DNA of 8,583 nucleotides from JAIPEI01 sp964443135 (GTDB lineage Bacteria; Desulfobacterota; DSM-4660; Desulfatiglandales; HGW-15): assembly GCA_964443135.1 (NCBI GenBank), contig CAYUBQ010000114.1:1-8583 (forward strand). Reading direction: 5' to 3'. Below are positions 7,284-8,583 of this stretch, one piece after another; the first letter of the stretch is position 1; each line of letters opens with the position of its first letter. Made by a program: the position numbers and the translations under genes. A model generated the notes under the pieces. It saw nothing but the letters and a program-made list of their open reading frames with translations, ran no database searches and was not told the origin of the DNA.

Positions 7284-7416
7284 CGAGGCCGAAAGGAACC
7301 ATGGCGAGAATATCGAAGAAGGGCATTCCGTCGGAAAGCGTAAACCGGACAGCCATCAGGCCGCACATGACGGCCCCGATGATCGGGTAATTCCGGTACT
7401 CGGAGGGAACGTCCAT
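7096..7416 (-). CDS. Candidate three-helix membrane protein antisense to the end of the gp16-like gene
   Basis: 106 residues, minus strand. Hydrophobic segments lie at about residues 10-27 (YPIIGAVMCGLMAV), 33-58 (FFDILAMVPFGLVIGYALGW) and 81-104 (MFLVASGIFVILALAATFSV). The 44 codons after the start, outside the plus-strand overlap, show about 61% GC at first, 39% at second and 77% at third positions by hand count, the pattern of a real gene in a GC-rich genome. Its start lies 15 bases from the start of the plus-strand gene at 7432, and I see no good Shine-Dalgarno, so a later Met (residue 18) is possible. The last third lies antisense to the gp16-like gene, where both frames look hydrophobic. 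I do not recognise the family. P22 places the membrane exclusion gene sieA at the same point; holin is an alternative by topology. It could still be a chance reading frame. Confidence 0.45.
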   Translation of the reverse strand: MDVPSEYRNYPIIGAVMCGLMAVRFTLSDGMPFFDILAMVPFGLVIGYALGWFLLGVAWTGARLGVWTLPPSHAPEFRPRWLRMFLVASGIFVILALAATFSVAVR

Positions 7417-7420
7417 AAAC

Positions 7421-7425
7421 GGAGA
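7421..7425 (+). promoter_or_regulatory. Shine-Dalgarno for the Sec-signal gene
   Basis: GGAGA lies 6 bases upstream of the ATG at 7432, good spacing for initiation. It sits in the 15-base gap between the two oppositely oriented starts at 7416 and 7432, so it supports the plus-strand gene and leaves no room for a promoter between them. Confidence 0.6.
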
Positions 7426-7431
7426 TCATAA

Positions 7432-8229
7432 ATGAAACGCACCCTATTTGCAACCCTGTTTTTGGCCCTCCTCCTGGCGACCGGCCCGGCCTGGGCACTC
7501 AAGACCTACAACGTCACAGGCCTCACCGGCGGCACATCCCGGGACCTCGACTACCTCTCAGTGGACGACCTCTCCGACGGTGACCGGGCCATCGGTTTCG
7601 TGGAGAGCGGTTCCTCCAAGTATTACTACTACTTCGAGTATGACGCCACCGGCACCACGGCCGAGGGTACATCCAGCCACCCCTACCATGTCCGGCCGGA
7701 TGACTACGCCACGGGGGGCGTGTGGGTGGAGGCCTCGGTGAACTGGGTGGAGTTCGATTCGAACCTGAGCCTGAACGACCTCACGGTCACCGGCACCCTC
7801 GACAACTCCAGCGGGACGCTCTCCTGCAACGACGTGGAGGCCGCCGGCAAGCTCTCCGGGGGCGTGCTCTACCACCGCATGAAGGCCAACACCACCGTCA
7901 CGGGCATCACCAAGTACGGCGGGTATCTAACCGGAGTCTCCGAACCCAGCGGGCAGACCGGGGTGACGGTCACCGTGGATGCCGCCACCGGGGCGGGGGA
8001 GAACTTCGTGGCCTTCAACGAGCGGGACACCTATTCGACCGGCACGACCATTTACCTCCACTTCAACGCGGCGGACACCATCCGCTCCAACCAGACCATC
8101 ACGGCGGGGACGAGCAAGTTCATCCTGGAGGGAACCAGCCCTTGGGATGATTCCGTGGTGTGCTTCTCCGGGACGGCCAACGAGTGGTCCTGCAAGACCA
8201 GCGGCTCCCCCACCGTGGATTGGGACTGA
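7432..8229 (+). CDS. Fibre-like phage protein with Sec signal peptide
   Basis: 265 residues. The N-terminus is a textbook Sec signal: MKR, a hydrophobic core LFATLFLALLLATG, then PAWA with the likely signal-peptidase I cut after A22 (AWA|LK). The mature part starts with VTGLTGGTSRDLDYLSVDDL and DGDRAIGFV, followed by YYYYFEYDAT, VRPDDYATGGVW and LNDLTVTGTLDNSSGTL. These short beta-strand phrases are common in phage tail fibre or appendage proteins. Three cysteines remain after cleavage (C132, C244, C254); the close pair could form a disulfide in the periplasm. The C-terminus is WDSGSP-like low complexity ending VDWD. The gene is separated by one base from the Tat-signal gene, so the two are probably co-translated. 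A signal peptide on a virion protein is unusual: it may be exported to the cell envelope or surface, or the body may have been recruited from a fibre. No enzyme motif was seen. Confidence 0.65.
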   Translation: MKRTLFATLFLALLLATGPAWALKTYNVTGLTGGTSRDLDYLSVDDLSDGDRAIGFVESGSSKYYYYFEYDATGTTAEGTSSHPYHVRPDDYATGGVWVEASVNWVEFDSNLSLNDLTVTGTLDNSSGTLSCNDVEAAGKLSGGVLYHRMKANTTVTGITKYGGYLTGVSEPSGQTGVTVTVDAATGAGENFVAFNERDTYSTGTTIYLHFNAADTIRSNQTITAGTSKFILEGTSPWDDSVVCFSGTANEWSCKTSGSPTVDWD

Positions 8230-8230
8230 T

Positions 8231-8583
8231 ATGAACCGACGCGAGTTCATCAAAAAAGCGGTTCAGATGGGTGGTGTAGCCGCCCTCTACAACCTCGGGG
8301 TGACGCTGGAACAGGCCCGGGCCTGGGGGGTGCTGCCTGCAACGATCATGGAACCAACAGGCGACCTCTGGACCACATGGGACGAAGCCTCCGAGGACAC
8401 CCTCTCCGTGGACCAGGACGGGGACGGGGCCGAGGACACCAATATCACGTTTGGTGAGAATACGAGCGCAGGCGGCGATGAAACGGGTCGGGGCGTTCTG
8501 ACCGGGGCGGACTTGGTGTTGTCACAGTCCGGGAACATCGCCGGGGCAGTCGGCAGCCCCCCATACCGCCCGATGGATGGCAC
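8231..8583 (+). CDS. Fibre/lectin-like protein with Tat signal peptide, 3'-truncated
   Basis: 117 complete codons are visible, and the frame is open at the right edge. The ATG lies one base after the TGA of the Sec-signal gene; its own Shine-Dalgarno is weak, so coupling is likely. The N-terminus MNRREFIKKA carries a canonical twin-arginine motif (R3, R4, F6, K8). A moderately hydrophobic stretch runs to L26, and an A29-R30-A31 site fits signal-peptidase cleavage. After cleavage come TGDLWTTWDEASEDTLSVDQ, a calcium-loop-like D61.D63.D65G66..D69, then GVLTGADLVLSQSGN and GSPPYRPMDG. The last phrases remind me of the start of concanavalin/LamG-type modules in phage appendage proteins, but too little is visible to call a domain. 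Tat export would mean the protein folds in the cytoplasm before crossing the inner membrane. The signal call is firm; the function is unknown. Confidence 0.7.
   Translation, partial: MNRREFIKKAVQMGGVAALYNLGVTLEQARAWGVLPATIMEPTGDLWTTWDEASEDTLSVDQDGDGAEDTNITFGENTSAGGDETGRGVLTGADLVLSQSGNIAGAVGSPPYRPMDG

Noticed and set aside
7359..7375. Hairpin GGCCG-7 base loop-CGGCC between the ejection cassette and the Sec-signal gene
   Set aside because: Only a five-base stem and no T-tract, and it lies inside the candidate minus-strand gene, so it is not supported as a terminator.
8287..8583. Minus-strand frame opposite the Tat-signal gene
   Set aside because: Ser/Pro-rich with no motif, whereas the plus frame has a canonical Tat signal and fibre-like phrases.

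Overview
The window is part of a tailed-phage or prophage late region from a GC-rich, probably Gram-negative host. No portal, capsid, terminase, integrase, tRNA or host housekeeping gene is in view, so the host genus, and whether this is a free phage or a prophage, cannot be decided. The Gram-negative guess rests on a Sec signal peptide and a twin-arginine (Tat) signal peptide on two consecutive genes, and on the P22/T7-like (podovirus-type) gene order. Functional calls rest on motif recognition by eye and on gene order; no database search was possible.

Layout, left to right. (1) 1-1991: a tail nozzle/stabilisation-like virion protein, cut by the left edge, with two copies of a W..VTG..DGT module ahead of a beta-rich region. 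(2) 1992-3176: a proline- and glycine-rich protein ending in a CFI-box-like C-terminal domain. (3) 3176-3715, 3726-5150 and 5151-7283: three proteins of 179, 474 and 710 residues with the order and rough sizes of the P22 ejection proteins gp7, gp20 and gp16. They would be carried in the virion and injected to move DNA across the envelope. (4) 7096-7416, minus strand: a candidate 106-residue protein with three membrane segments, antisense to the end of the gp16-like gene. By position it resembles P22 sieA, a superinfection-exclusion gene. (5) 7432-8229 and 8231 to the right edge: where a tail fibre or spike would be expected, two genes with fibre-like bodies but export signals, Sec then Tat.

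The plus-strand genes form one tightly packed late operon. Three junctions have 0 to 1 bases between stop and start or overlap by one base, one has a 10-base gap carrying a clear Shine-Dalgarno, and only 148 bases separate the ejection cassette from the Sec-signal gene. No promoter or terminator was found. The best candidates for undescribed biology are the exported fibre-like pair, the antisense membrane gene, the phage CFI-box protein, and a short motif shared by the N-termini of two adjacent genes.
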